Below are positions 8,966 to 16,798 of a stretch of 64,000 nt of DNA, one piece after another. The DNA is from Pleurocapsa minor HA4230-MV1. Its GTDB lineage: Bacteria; Cyanobacteriota; Cyanobacteriia; Cyanobacteriales; Xenococcaceae. The position numbers and the translations under genes are program-made. The number at the start of each line of letters is the position of its first letter. The stretch's first letter is position 1. The stretch is taken from the NCBI GenBank assembly GCA_019359095.1, contig JAHHHZ010000036.1, positions 248,001-312,000 of the forward strand, read 5' to 3'. The notes under the pieces are model-generated. The model ran no database searches and was not told where the DNA came from. It worked only from the letters and a program-made list of their open reading frames with translations.

Positions 8966-10381
8966 ATGGAAACACCTTTTACTGATTTAACTGTAAATAT
9001 TACTGCCACGGCTGGAGATGATATAAATCCAGTACGAGAAGGAAGAGATCAAGCTTCCACAGGATACGCTTGGTGGGCAGGTAATGCTCGTTTTATTAAC
9101 CTTTCGGGGAAATTTCTAGGAGCGCACGTTGCCCACGCTGGGTTAATTGCCTTTTGGGCAGGGGCAATGCTGCTTTATGAAGTTGCGCACTATGACCCCG
9201 ATCTGCCGATGTTTAGACAAGGCTGCCTGTTGATGCCTCACATTGCTACTCTGGGTTTTGGAGTTGGTGCTGGGGGAGAAGTTATCAGTCTGTTTCCCTT
9301 TATGGCGATCGCCGTTTTGCATTTGATTGGCTCGGCGGTTTTGGGTATTGGCGGACTATATCATTCTCTGCGTGGCCCAAGTAAACTGGCTGGCTTTTTT
9401 GATTTCGATTGGTCAGATAAGGATAAAATCTCCTCGATTCTGGGCTACCATTTGATTGCTTTAGGGGTAGCTGCTCTACTTCTCGTCTGTAAAGCGATGT
9501 TTTGGGGCGGTATTTATGACACTTGGCTACCTGGTGGGGGCGATGTCCGTCTGGTAACGAATCCCACTCTCGATCCAAGAGTGATCTTTGGTTATTTTTT
9601 CCGTAGTCCTCTGGGGGGTGATGGTTGGCTGGTCAGTGTTAACAATCTCGAAGATATAGTCGGTGGTCATATTTGGATGGGCTGTATCTTAATTGCTGGC
9701 GGTATCTGGCACGTTCTGACTGTTCCGTTTAAATGGACTCATAAAGTTTTTGTTTGGTCGGGTGAAGCCTATCTTTCCCAAAGTTTAGGTAATGTGGCAG
9801 GACAGGCATTTATTGCAGCCATGTTTATCTGGTTTAACAATACCGCTTATCCCAGCGAATTCTATGGCCCGACAGTTGCAGAATCTTCTCAAGCCCAGTC
9901 CTTCGTCTTTCTCATGCGAGATCAAGATTTAGGAGCAAATATTGCTAACACTCAAGGCCCTACAGGTTTAGGTAAATACTTACAGCGATCGCCTACTGGA
10001 GAGATTATCTTTGGTGGTGAAACTATGCGCTTTTGGGATTTTCGTGGCCCCTGGCTCGAACCTTTACGGGGAGACCACGGTTTAGATATTGATAAACTAC
10101 GCAACGATGTCCAACCCTGGCAAATACGACGGGCAGCAGACTATATGGTGCAAGCACCTATGGGTTCAATTAACTCCGTAGCTGGTTTAGCCACTGAAAT
10201 CAACGGCTTTAACTTCTTATCACTTCGGACTTGGATGACTGGTTCTCATATTATTCTGGCTTTCTTCTTTCTAGTTGGTCATTGGTGGCACGCAGGTAGG
10301 GCGAGGGCGCAAGCTGCTGGCTTTGAAAGAGGCATCGATCGCAAGGATGAGCCTGTTTTATCGATGGGAGATATTGATTAG
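8966..10381 (+). CDS. psbC2: Far-red photosystem II CP43 antenna protein
   Basis: A 471-residue CP43 with six transmembrane helices carrying chlorophyll-binding histidines ([30 protein letters not shown]). The large lumenal loop contains [20 protein letters not shown], whose Glu and Arg correspond to the E354/R357 pair that contacts the Mn4CaO5 cluster, so this copy should support water oxidation. It serves as the inner antenna of far-red PSII, where chlorophyll f sites are expected. Unlike the usual psbDC overlap, it has its own ATG and psbD3 lies downstream. Confidence 0.93.
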   Translation: METPFTDLTVNITATAGDDINPVREGRDQASTGYAWWAGNARFINLSGKFLGAHVAHAGLIAFWAGAMLLYEVAHYDPDLPMFRQGCLLMPHIATLGFGVGAGGEVISLFPFMAIAVLHLIGSAVLGIGGLYHSLRGPSKLAGFFDFDWSDKDKISSILGYHLIALGVAALLLVCKAMFWGGIYDTWLPGGGDVRLVTNPTLDPRVIFGYFFRSPLGGDGWLVSVNNLEDIVGGHIWMGCILIAGGIWHVLTVPFKWTHKVFVWSGEAYLSQSLGNVAGQAFIAAMFIWFNNTAYPSEFYGPTVAESSQAQSFVFLMRDQDLGANIANTQGPTGLGKYLQRSPTGEIIFGGETMRFWDFRGPWLEPLRGDHGLDIDKLRNDVQPWQIRRAADYMVQAPMGSINSVAGLATEINGFNFLSLRTWMTGSHIILAFFFLVGHWWHAGRARAQAAGFERGIDRKDEPVLSMGDID

Positions 10382-10630
10382 TGGGTAGTGGGTAGTAGGT
10401 AGTAGGTAGTAGGTAATGAGTAATGGGTAGTGGTTAGTAGGTAGTAGGTAATGAGTAATGGGTAATGGGTAATGGGTAATCCTTAATCCCTAGCCCCTTG
10501 AAAAGGTAAGTAGGTAGGTTGGGTTAGCGATACAACCACTAAAAGACCTAGAAAGGTCGATATAGAGAGCGTAACCCAACGCATTTAACAATCAACAATC
10601 AACAATCAACAATCAACAACAGAATTTTAG
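10382..10630. repeat. Repeat-filled spacer: heptamers, palindrome and CAATCAA array
   Basis: Three repeat types lie in tandem. At 10382-10481 is a degenerate GGTAGTA/GGTAATG heptamer array starting at the psbC2 stop codon. At 10514-10583 is a hairpin-forming element with arms GTAGGTTGGGTTAGCG and GCGTAACCCAAC. At 10588-10619 are copies of ACAATCA. The GGTTGGGTT element recurs at 15826-15902. Confidence 0.8.
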
Positions 10631-10640
10631 GAGCAAGAAA

Positions 10641-10763
10641 ATGCAGAATTTTCAGAGAGTTTTTAATAGTGTACAAATCATGTCCATCGTAACTTTAACT
10701 ATGGCGATGGCAACCTTAATGTTTATCAGTTTTTTCCTGACAAGTATTCCTAACCAAATATAA
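10641..10763 (+). CDS. Small single-span membrane protein between psbC2 and psbD3
   Basis: Forty residues, starting MQNFQRVFNSVQIMSI and dominated by one hydrophobic segment (residues 12-34, ending FISFFLTSIPNQI). It has a good ribosome binding site (TAGGAG, 8 bases before ATG) and ends 12 bases before psbD3, so co-translation with the D2 gene is likely. It does not clearly match PsbE, F, I, J, K, L, M, T, X or Y. Size and context suggest an accessory low-mass subunit of far-red PSII, which is inference. Confidence 0.55.
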   Translation: MQNFQRVFNSVQIMSIVTLTMAMATLMFISFFLTSIPNQI

Positions 10764-10775
10764 ATCTAAAATTCA

Positions 10776-11834
10776 ATGACTATTGCAATCGATCTTCCAC
10801 AATCAAATATCGGCTGGTTTAGGCAAATTGATGACTGGCTGAAACGCGATCGCTTTGTGTTTATTGGCTGGTCAGGGTTATTACTCTTTCCCTGTTCCTA
10901 TTTAGCGATTGGTGCCTGGTTTACTGGCACTACTTTTGTCAGTGCTTGGTACACCCACGGGTTAGTTAGTTCGTATCTTGAAGGATGCAATGTTTTAACG
11001 GCTGCGGTATCTACTCCAGCAGATAGTATGGGTCATTCTCTCTTATTTCTCTGGGGGCCAGAAGCGAATTGGAATTTTACGCGCTGGTGTCAAATTGGCG
11101 GTTTATGGACGTTTACAGCCTTTCATGGAGTCTTGGGGTTAATCGGCTTTATGCTGCGACAGATAGAAATTGCCCGTCTGATCTCACTACGACCTTATAA
11201 TGCGATCGCTTTTTCTGCTCCCATTGCTATTTTTGTTTCTGTCTTTTTAGTCTATCCCTTGGGACAATCTAGCTGGTTTTTTGCTCCTAGCTTAGGGATA
11301 GCTGGTATCTTTCGCTTTGTGCTGTTTTTCCAGGGTTTCCATAACTATACTCTTAATCCCTTTCACATGATGGGAGTTGCAGGAGTTTTAGGAGGGGCTT
11401 TGCTCTGTGCCATTCATGGGGCAACGGTACAAAACACTTTATTCAAAGATGCCCAAGCTTTTAATACTTTTGGCGCATTTAGTCCCACTCAAGCAGAAGA
11501 AACCTATTCAATGGTTACTGCTAACCGCTTTTGGTCACAGATTTTTGGGATTGCTTTCTCTAACAAACGCTGGCTACATTTCTTTATGTTGTTTGTACCT
11601 GTAACTGGCTTGTGGATGAGTGCTATAGGCATGATTGGTTTAGCTTTTAACCTGCGAGCCTATGATTTTATCTCTCAAGAGTTACGAGCAGCCGAAGACC
11701 CTGGTTTTGAGACTTTCTACACCAAAAATATTTTACTCAATGAAGGTTTGCGAGCTTGGATGGCACCCCAAGATCAGCCCCATGAAAGCTTTCAGTTTCC
11801 AGACGAAGTATTACCACGGGGTAATGCGCAGTAA
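10776..11834 (+). CDS. psbD3: Far-red photosystem II D2 protein
   Basis: A 352-residue full-length D2. TyrD is in [12 protein letters not shown]; the chlorophyll and iron ligands are in [25 protein letters not shown] and [19 protein letters not shown]; the C-terminus is [12 protein letters not shown], close to canonical. D2 pairs with D1 to bind P680, pheophytin, plastoquinone A and non-heme iron. It is preceded by a 40-codon ORF and followed by two more small membrane ORFs. The final codons (GGTAATGCGCAGTAA) run straight into a heptamer array. Confidence 0.94.
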   Translation: MTIAIDLPQSNIGWFRQIDDWLKRDRFVFIGWSGLLLFPCSYLAIGAWFTGTTFVSAWYTHGLVSSYLEGCNVLTAAVSTPADSMGHSLLFLWGPEANWNFTRWCQIGGLWTFTAFHGVLGLIGFMLRQIEIARLISLRPYNAIAFSAPIAIFVSVFLVYPLGQSSWFFAPSLGIAGIFRFVLFFQGFHNYTLNPFHMMGVAGVLGGALLCAIHGATVQNTLFKDAQAFNTFGAFSPTQAEETYSMVTANRFWSQIFGIAFSNKRWLHFFMLFVPVTGLWMSAIGMIGLAFNLRAYDFISQELRAAEDPGFETFYTKNILLNEGLRAWMAPQDQPHESFQFPDEVLPRGNAQ

Positions 11835-11936
11835 CAAGTAACAAGTAACAAGTAACGAGTAACGAGTAATGGGTAATGAGTAATGAGTAATGAGTAATGA
11901 GTAACAAGTAACGAGTAACGAGTAATGGGTAATGGG
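11832..11936. repeat. Heptamer array after psbD3
   Basis: About fourteen heptamers of the types AAGTAAC, GAGTAAC, GAGTAAT and GGGTAAT, starting at the psbD3 stop codon. On the minus strand this creates a spurious repetitive ORF. Confidence 0.85.
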
Positions 11937-11969
11937 TTCTTGATCAATACATTTAGGGAGATATAAGAG

Positions 11970-12092
11970 ATGGTTTTTAGATATGCAATGATTTTGCCAA
12001 TTGTCTTACCAATGTTGTTAATGGCTGCTGTAGCTATTTTTTCAGCCATAACAGTTATTACGGATATCGCTTCTAGCGATCGCACACTTTAG
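11970..12092 (+). CDS. Small single-span membrane protein after psbD3
   Basis: Forty residues, MVFRYAMILPIVLPMLLMAA..., with one hydrophobic helix and a short polar end (SSDRTL). The ribosome binding site AGGGAG lies 9 bases before ATG. Its N-terminus (RYAMILPIVLP) resembles that of the next small ORF at 12166 (RYAIAFPVVYA), suggesting the two are related. The last codons include a HIP1 site. The family is unrecognised; a low-mass photosystem subunit is the best guess from context. Confidence 0.5.
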   Translation: MVFRYAMILPIVLPMLLMAAVAIFSAITVITDIASSDRTL

Positions 12093-12165
12093 ATAATTAA
12101 TCACATTAGTAATTACCTTTTGACTTTTGACTTTTGACTTTTAAAAAGTAATTGGAGGTTCGAGA

Positions 12166-12306
12166 ATGCTGAAAGTTGTTAGATATGCGATCGCTTTTCC
12201 CGTAGTTTATGCAATCATAGCTGCGTCTTTCTCAGTCATGGTAATCGTTTTAGACTATTGCTTTCCTGGCTCGTTAGATGGTACGTATCTCAAGCTTTTT
12301 TTCTAA
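12166..12306 (+). CDS. PsaJ-like small membrane protein inside the PSII block
   Basis: Forty-six residues with ribosome binding site GGAGG 7 bases before ATG. It aligns without gaps, end to end, with PsaJ2 of this window (30920-31060): identities include Y7, P12, V13, I27, L29, Y31, F33, P34, G35, G39, T40 and Y41, with YCFPGSLDGTY against YFFPGLQYGTY. By my count 13 of 46 positions are identical. It is therefore likely a PsaJ homologue or a subunit of common descent, placed just before psbB2. Its N-terminus also resembles the ORF at 11970. Confidence 0.6.
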   Translation: MLKVVRYAIAFPVVYAIIAASFSVMVIVLDYCFPGSLDGTYLKLFF

Positions 12307-12484
12307 CATTTTTGGACATTGGTGAATGCGTAATGTTTTGCTTTTCTACCTGTGAATAACAGTTATTAAAAAGCTAAAAGCTAAGAGCTAACGGCTAATA
12401 GCTACGAACAGTAACATTTTGTACGTCATTACTTAAATAAGCAACGTCAATTTTTGTTTTGTATTTAATATAAGGAGATCACCA

Positions 12485-14038
12485 ATGGGTTTACCTTGGT
12501 ATCGCGTCCATACGGTGGTGTTAAACGACCCAGGGCGATTAATATCCGTTCATTTAATGCACAATGCTCTTTGTGCTGGCTTTGCTGGTTCAATGCTGTT
12601 GTTTGAACTGGCTTTATATGACCCTAGTGACCCCGTACTTAACCCGATGTGGCGACAAGGTTGTTTCTTAATGCCGTTTGTGGCGCGATTAGGAGTAACC
12701 AATTCTTGGCAGGGTTGGAGTATCACGGGGGAAAGCTTTAGTGATCCTGGGTTTTGGACTTTTGAAACTGTAGCGATCGCTCATATTATTTTTTCGGGAC
12801 TACAGTTTTTAGCTGCTTGTTGGCATTGGGTTAACTGGGATTTAGTTACTTTCTTTGATGAAGAAACTGGCGAATCAACCTTAGATTTACCCAGAATATT
12901 TGGCATTCATCTTTTATTAGCGGGTTTACTTTGCTTTGGTTTTGGTGCTTTTCATCTAACTGGTATTTTTGGGCCAGGAATGTGGGTATCAGACCCCTAT
13001 GGACTAACGGGACATATGCAGGGAGTTGCGCCTGTTTGGGACGCATCGGGATTTGACCCCTATAATCCTGGTGGGGTAGTTGCCCATCATATTGCAGCAG
13101 GCATTGTGGGCATTATTGGCGGACTATTTCACATTGTGGTGCGTCCTTCCGAAGAACTGTATAAGTTATTGAGGATGGGTAATATCGAAGGTGCATTAGC
13201 TAGCGGTCTGGCAGTCTTCTTTTTTGCTGGTTTTGTCGCTAGTGCTTCGATGTGGTACGGTACAGCAACCACTCCCGTCGAACTCTGGGGGCCAACTCGT
13301 TTTCAGTGGGATAAAGGCTACTATCAACAGGAAATAGAACATCGAGTCGAAAATAATCTAGCTGCGGGGGATAGTCTATCGCAAGCTTGGTCAAAAATTC
13401 CTGAAAAGTTACTGTTTTACGATTACATTGGCAATAATCCTGCTAAGGGTGGTCTATTCCGCTATGGTCGGATGGTTGATGGGGATGGTTTACCTCTAGC
13501 TTGGCTGGGTCATCCAGTTTTTCAAGATGGTGAGGGAAGAGAGTTAACTGTCCGACGCATGAATAGCTTCTTTGAAACTTTCCCAACGGTTTTAACCGAT
13601 CGAGATAACATCGTTCGTGCTGATATTCCTTTCCGTCGAACTGAAGCGGAAAATAGCTTTGAGCAAACAGGAGTCACAGTTAGTTTCTACGGCGGACTAT
13701 TAAATGGTCAAACCTTTAACAACCCTGTCGAAGTCAAGAAATATGCTCGCCAAGCAGTCTTGGGAGAAGCTTTTGAATTCGATACCGAAACCTATGATTC
13801 CGATGGCGTATTCCGTACCAGTAATCGCGGTTTCTTTGCCTATTTCCACGCCTGTTTTGCTTTACTTTGGTTTTTTGGTCATATTTGGCACGGCACTCGC
13901 GCCATATTCAGCGATGTCTTTTCGGGTATCAATATCGAACTAGAAGAACAAGTCGAGTTTGGCGTTTGGACAAAAGTTGGCGATGTTACCAGTCGGAAGC
14001 AGCCAGAACTTGTACCGCTACCAGGAAGTAATGAGTAG
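12485..14038 (+). CDS. psbB2: Far-red photosystem II CP47 antenna protein
   Basis: A 517-residue CP47 starting [37 protein letters not shown], as in canonical PsbB. It has six membrane helices with paired histidines ([33 protein letters not shown]) and the long lumenal loop ([41 protein letters not shown]). It is the inner antenna on the D2 side and likely binds chlorophyll f in the far-red enzyme. The ribosome binding site AAGGAG lies before ATG. The last codons (AGTAATGAGTAG) are themselves heptamer-like and continue into a repeat array. Confidence 0.94.
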   Translation: MGLPWYRVHTVVLNDPGRLISVHLMHNALCAGFAGSMLLFELALYDPSDPVLNPMWRQGCFLMPFVARLGVTNSWQGWSITGESFSDPGFWTFETVAIAHIIFSGLQFLAACWHWVNWDLVTFFDEETGESTLDLPRIFGIHLLLAGLLCFGFGAFHLTGIFGPGMWVSDPYGLTGHMQGVAPVWDASGFDPYNPGGVVAHHIAAGIVGIIGGLFHIVVRPSEELYKLLRMGNIEGALASGLAVFFFAGFVASASMWYGTATTPVELWGPTRFQWDKGYYQQEIEHRVENNLAAGDSLSQAWSKIPEKLLFYDYIGNNPAKGGLFRYGRMVDGDGLPLAWLGHPVFQDGEGRELTVRRMNSFFETFPTVLTDRDNIVRADIPFRRTEAENSFEQTGVTVSFYGGLLNGQTFNNPVEVKKYARQAVLGEAFEFDTETYDSDGVFRTSNRGFFAYFHACFALLWFFGHIWHGTRAIFSDVFSGINIELEEQVEFGVWTKVGDVTSRKQPELVPLPGSNE

Positions 14039-14085
14039 TGGGTAATGGGTAATGGGTAATGGGTAATAGGTAATGGGTATTGATT
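14030..14085. repeat. Heptamer array at the psbB2 stop codon
   Basis: About six GGGTAAT-type units. The first unit overlaps the psbB2 termination codon. Confidence 0.8.
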
Positions 14086-14193
14086 TTCTGCCTATTTCTA
14101 ACTAGAAACTTAACTTATGCCGAAGTCTACTAACCACTAACTACTAACAGCCATAACAGATCAACCTAGGTCAAATAATTGGAATGACTAAAA

Positions 14194-14418
14194 ATGACAC
14201 AATCCAAATTTGCCTCGAAAAAAACTGCCCCCCTACAGTATTTCTTTAAACCAATTAACTCCGAAGCAGGAAAAGTTACTCGTGGTTGGGGGACAACACC
14301 ACTGATGGCAGGAATCATCTTGTTGTTTGTTTTATTTCTGCTGATCATTGTCCAGATTGTTAATTCTTCGATTCTACTGGAGGGGATGAACGTAGATTGG
14401 ACGAGTTTGAAGTACTAA
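14194..14418 (+). CDS. psbH2: Far-red photosystem II PsbH subunit
   Basis: Seventy-four residues. The family core is clear: [28 protein letters not shown], then one transmembrane helix ([22 protein letters not shown]) and the end VDWTSLKY. It is a few residues longer at the N-terminus than usual cyanobacterial PsbH (about 64-67). PsbH packs beside CP47 and helps stabilise PSII and the QB region. Placed after psbB2 as in canonical genomes. Confidence 0.92.
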   Translation: MTQSKFASKKTAPLQYFFKPINSEAGKVTRGWGTTPLMAGIILLFVLFLLIIVQIVNSSILLEGMNVDWTSLKY

Positions 14419-14439
14419 CCATTAACCATTAACAAAACT

Positions 14440-14580
14440 ATGCCACCAATATTTTTTGCCTATGGTGAAGGACAATTTGCCACTACTGCTACAGGAATCG
14501 CCTCTGGATTGCTAATGCTAGCCATACTTCTGATCCTTTTAGGAGTTTATGCCAGTCAAACCTATCCAAGCGATCCGTAG
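14440..14580 (+). CDS. Small membrane protein after psbH2, end formed by a repeat
   Basis: Forty-six residues, 21 bases after psbH2: MPPIFFAYGEGQFATTATGIASG, then a hydrophobic helix (LLMLAILLILLGVY) and ASQTYPSDP. No strong Shine-Dalgarno sequence is visible. The pattern TAT...GLL...G.Y......PS is faintly like PsbN, whose gene usually neighbours psbH, but the match is weak. The last codons and the TAG lie in a palindromic repeat (14573-14600, GCGATCCGTAGGGTACGCGC...), so the original protein may have been longer. Confidence 0.5.
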   Translation: MPPIFFAYGEGQFATTATGIASGLLMLAILLILLGVYASQTYPSDP

Positions 14581-14645
14581 GGTACGCGCAGCGTAATCGC
14601 CAATAAATAAATTAGCCAATAAATTACATTTACAGGAGAAGAATC

Positions 14646-15122
14646 ATGAGTATGATTGCTGAATTAATTCTAAATGCCGATAGTGAAGCTCGTTATCTTG
14701 GCCCCAAAGAAATTCATATTTTCCAAGATTTTCTGAAAACTGGGGAACAACGGCTAAAAATCGCCAATTTCTTGGCTGCAAATGAACAAAAGATTGTTCG
14801 CAATGGCACTAATAAATTTTGGGAACGTTGTCCTGTCACTCCTAGTAATAGTGGTGTCGAAAGGAAGACTAATTCCTGTATGCGAGATCAAGGGTGGTAC
14901 GTTCGCCTCATTGCCTATTCTGTCTTGGCAGGTAGCGAAAAACCCCTCGAAGAAATTGGCACGATTGGTATTAAAGAAATGTACAACTCTCTAGAAATAC
15001 CAATTCGTAATATTGCTGAGTGTATGCAATGCCTCAAGGAAGAAACTGTAGCAATGATGGATGAAGAAGATGCTATGGAAGTCGCACCTTATTTTGACTT
15101 CATTATTCAATCGCTTTCATAA
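14646..15122 (+). CDS. Far-red allophycocyanin alpha subunit, ApcD-like (first of three)
   Basis: 158 residues of the phycobiliprotein globin fold. It starts MSMIAELILNADSEARYLGPKEI and has the bilin-binding cysteine in RKTNSCMRDQGWYVRLIAYSVLAG, then EMYNSLEIPIRN and PYFDFIIQSLS. The SCxRDQGWY form (rather than CLRDLDYY of ApcA) places it in the ApcD-like group; FaRLiP clusters carry several (ApcD2, ApcD3, ApcD5). It would assemble with the ApcB-like beta chain into red-shifted core cylinders. Which number it carries needs a tree. Ribosome binding site AGGAG. Confidence 0.88.
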   Translation: MSMIAELILNADSEARYLGPKEIHIFQDFLKTGEQRLKIANFLAANEQKIVRNGTNKFWERCPVTPSNSGVERKTNSCMRDQGWYVRLIAYSVLAGSEKPLEEIGTIGIKEMYNSLEIPIRNIAECMQCLKEETVAMMDEEDAMEVAPYFDFIIQSLS

Positions 15123-15222
15123 AGGAGCTTCGCTCCCAGCTATAAGCTCTAAGCCATAAGCTATAAGCTTCTTAAATTACCAAGAATTTAGCTCATACAT
15201 AAAACAATCAGGAGATAAAATC

Positions 15223-15708
15223 ATGCAAGACCTTATTACTTCTACAATCAATACTTTTGATGTTCGCGCTCAATATCCAGATAGTGATGCGATGAATCGA
15301 TTAGAAAACTATTTTAAAAGTGGCGATTTACGTGCCAAAGCCTCTCTGGCTATTAGTGCTAATGCTAAATCGATCATTACGAAAGCGGTAGCTAAGTCGT
15401 TGATGTATACCGATATTACTGCTCCTGGAGGCAATATGTATACTTGCCGTCGTTATGCAGCCTGTATTCGGGACTTGGAATACTATCTTCGTTATGCTAC
15501 CTATGCGATGCTAGCTGGTGATCCTTCGATTCTCGATGAACGCATCCTCAATGGTTTACGAGAAACTTATAACTCTCTGGGAGTTCCCATTGGCGGTACA
15601 GTGCGCTCAATTCAAGCAATGAAAGAAGTTACTGCGGATTTGGTAGGTACGGAAGCTGGTAAAGAAATGGGTGTCTATTTTGACTATATTTGTTCTGGCT
15701 TAAGTTGA
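15223..15708 (+). CDS. apcB2: Far-red allophycocyanin beta subunit
   Basis: 161 residues. It starts [31 protein letters not shown] as in ApcB. It has the [30 protein letters not shown] segment with the bilin cysteine (ACIRD) and the beta-specific Asn ahead of it, and ends [10 protein letters not shown]. It is the only beta chain in this cluster, so all three ApcD-like alphas and the ApcE2 alpha-like domain probably share it. Named apcB2 after FaRLiP usage; a copy number beyond apcB is certain only from context. Confidence 0.87.
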   Translation: MQDLITSTINTFDVRAQYPDSDAMNRLENYFKSGDLRAKASLAISANAKSIITKAVAKSLMYTDITAPGGNMYTCRRYAACIRDLEYYLRYATYAMLAGDPSILDERILNGLRETYNSLGVPIGGTVRSIQAMKEVTADLVGTEAGKEMGVYFDYICSGLS

Positions 15709-16066
15709 ACGTCTGCAATACTTTTTGGATCAGTAAGGTGGGGTGTGCCTCGCCCTACTACTCCCTACTTACAACCAACAATTAATACCAATTTTCAATA
15801 GTAAGTGGAGAGATAAAATCAAATTGTAGGTTGGGTTGAGGCACGAAACCCAACGATTAAAAGATTTTGTTGGGTTTCACGCTTGGTTCTACCCAACCTA
15901 CTAGCGCGTCCACTCTAACTTGTTGGGTTGAAATAATTAAAATCGGTAGTGCGAGGCACACCCCACACTACTTAAATGAACCCAATATTTTAGTCTAGAC
16001 ACGCTACTACCAAGTCTCTTATTACTTTTGAGAAATGGTATAACAATCAACAATTAATAGTTAACA
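15709..16066. repeat. Gene-free spacer holding a nested inverted repeat
   Basis: No gene. The outer arms are GTGGGGTGTGCCTCGCCCTA (about 15738-15758) and its inverted partner GTAGTGCGAGGCACACCCCA (15946-15965). Inside them lie a second pair: GTAGGTTGGGTTGAGGCACG (from 15826) and its inverted partner ending GGTTCTACCCAACCTAC (15868-15902). The whole could fold into a long hairpin and looks like a non-coding mobile or MITE-like element, possibly one inserted within another. The inner family is also at 10514-10583. Confidence 0.7.
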
Positions 16067-16543
16067 ATGAGCATTATTACCCGTTCTATTGCTAGTGCGG
16101 ATCGTGAAGCACGCTATCTGAGTCTGGGAGAGTTAAGAGCGATCGCAGATTTTTATCAAGGTGGACAGGATCGGCTGCGTCTAGCTCAAATTTTAGTCGC
16201 TAATGAAGAGGCGATCATAGAAAAAGGTAGTCAGAGATTTTGGTCGCGATATCCTAATACTCCCAGTAATACTGGCAATCCGACTTTTAGAGCTTCTTGT
16301 CTACGAGATCAAGGCTGGTATCTGCGTCTAATTACTTATGCGCTCGTCTTGGGTGATACAGAACCAATCGAGAAAATAGGGATTAAAGGTGTAAAAGAGA
16401 TGTATGAGTCGCTGGAAATTCCCCTGAAAAACTTGGCTGAATGTATGCGTTGTCTCAAAGAAGTAACTACCGAAATGCTCGGTATTCAAGATGCGAATGC
16501 GATCGCTCCTTATTTTGATTACGTTATTCAAGGATTTCAGTGA
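16067..16543 (+). CDS. Far-red allophycocyanin alpha subunit, ApcD-like (second of three)
   Basis: 158 residues: MSIITRSIASADREARYLSLGELRAI, bilin cysteine in FRASCLRDQGWYLRLITYALVLGD, EMYESLEIPLKNLAECMRCLKE, and PYFDYVIQGFQ. It is more ApcA-like at the N-terminus than its neighbours but shares the RDQGWY motif. Core phycobilisome alpha chain for far-red absorption. It is separated from apcB2 by the nested inverted repeat. The start codon is preceded by TAGTTAACA with no strong ribosome binding site. Confidence 0.87.
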   Translation: MSIITRSIASADREARYLSLGELRAIADFYQGGQDRLRLAQILVANEEAIIEKGSQRFWSRYPNTPSNTGNPTFRASCLRDQGWYLRLITYALVLGDTEPIEKIGIKGVKEMYESLEIPLKNLAECMRCLKEVTTEMLGIQDANAIAPYFDYVIQGFQ

Positions 16544-16798
16544 AAATAAAGGGCTTTGCCCTAGCTATTAGCTCTTAGCCGTTAGCTTTTAGCTCGATCA
16601 AACATAGTCTTGAACTATGCCTGATCGTAGACACCGTAAAGACAGTGGGGTCTTAAACCCAATCGCGCTTTTAGAAGTTAAACCAAGGCTAAAAGCGCAG
16701 CGCTTCGCGCAGATCGTCGTCTTACGACGACTGGGACGCGGTAGCGTCCGCAGCTGACAGCTAAAAGCTTTTTTGATAAATAATATTAGGTAAAACAA
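16544..16798. other. Spacer before apcE2 with inverted repeats
   Basis: No gene. It contains AGCTATTAGCTCTTAGC-type repeats and a GC-rich hairpin region (about 16700-16760: GTCGTCTTACGACGAC and GACGCGGTAGCGTCC). These resemble dispersed palindromes seen elsewhere rather than a specific regulator site. Confidence 0.5.

Noticed and set aside
11792-12085. Minus-strand 97-residue ORF
   Set aside because: Built from the heptamer array and antisense to psbD3's end and a small plus-strand ORF that has its own ribosome binding site.
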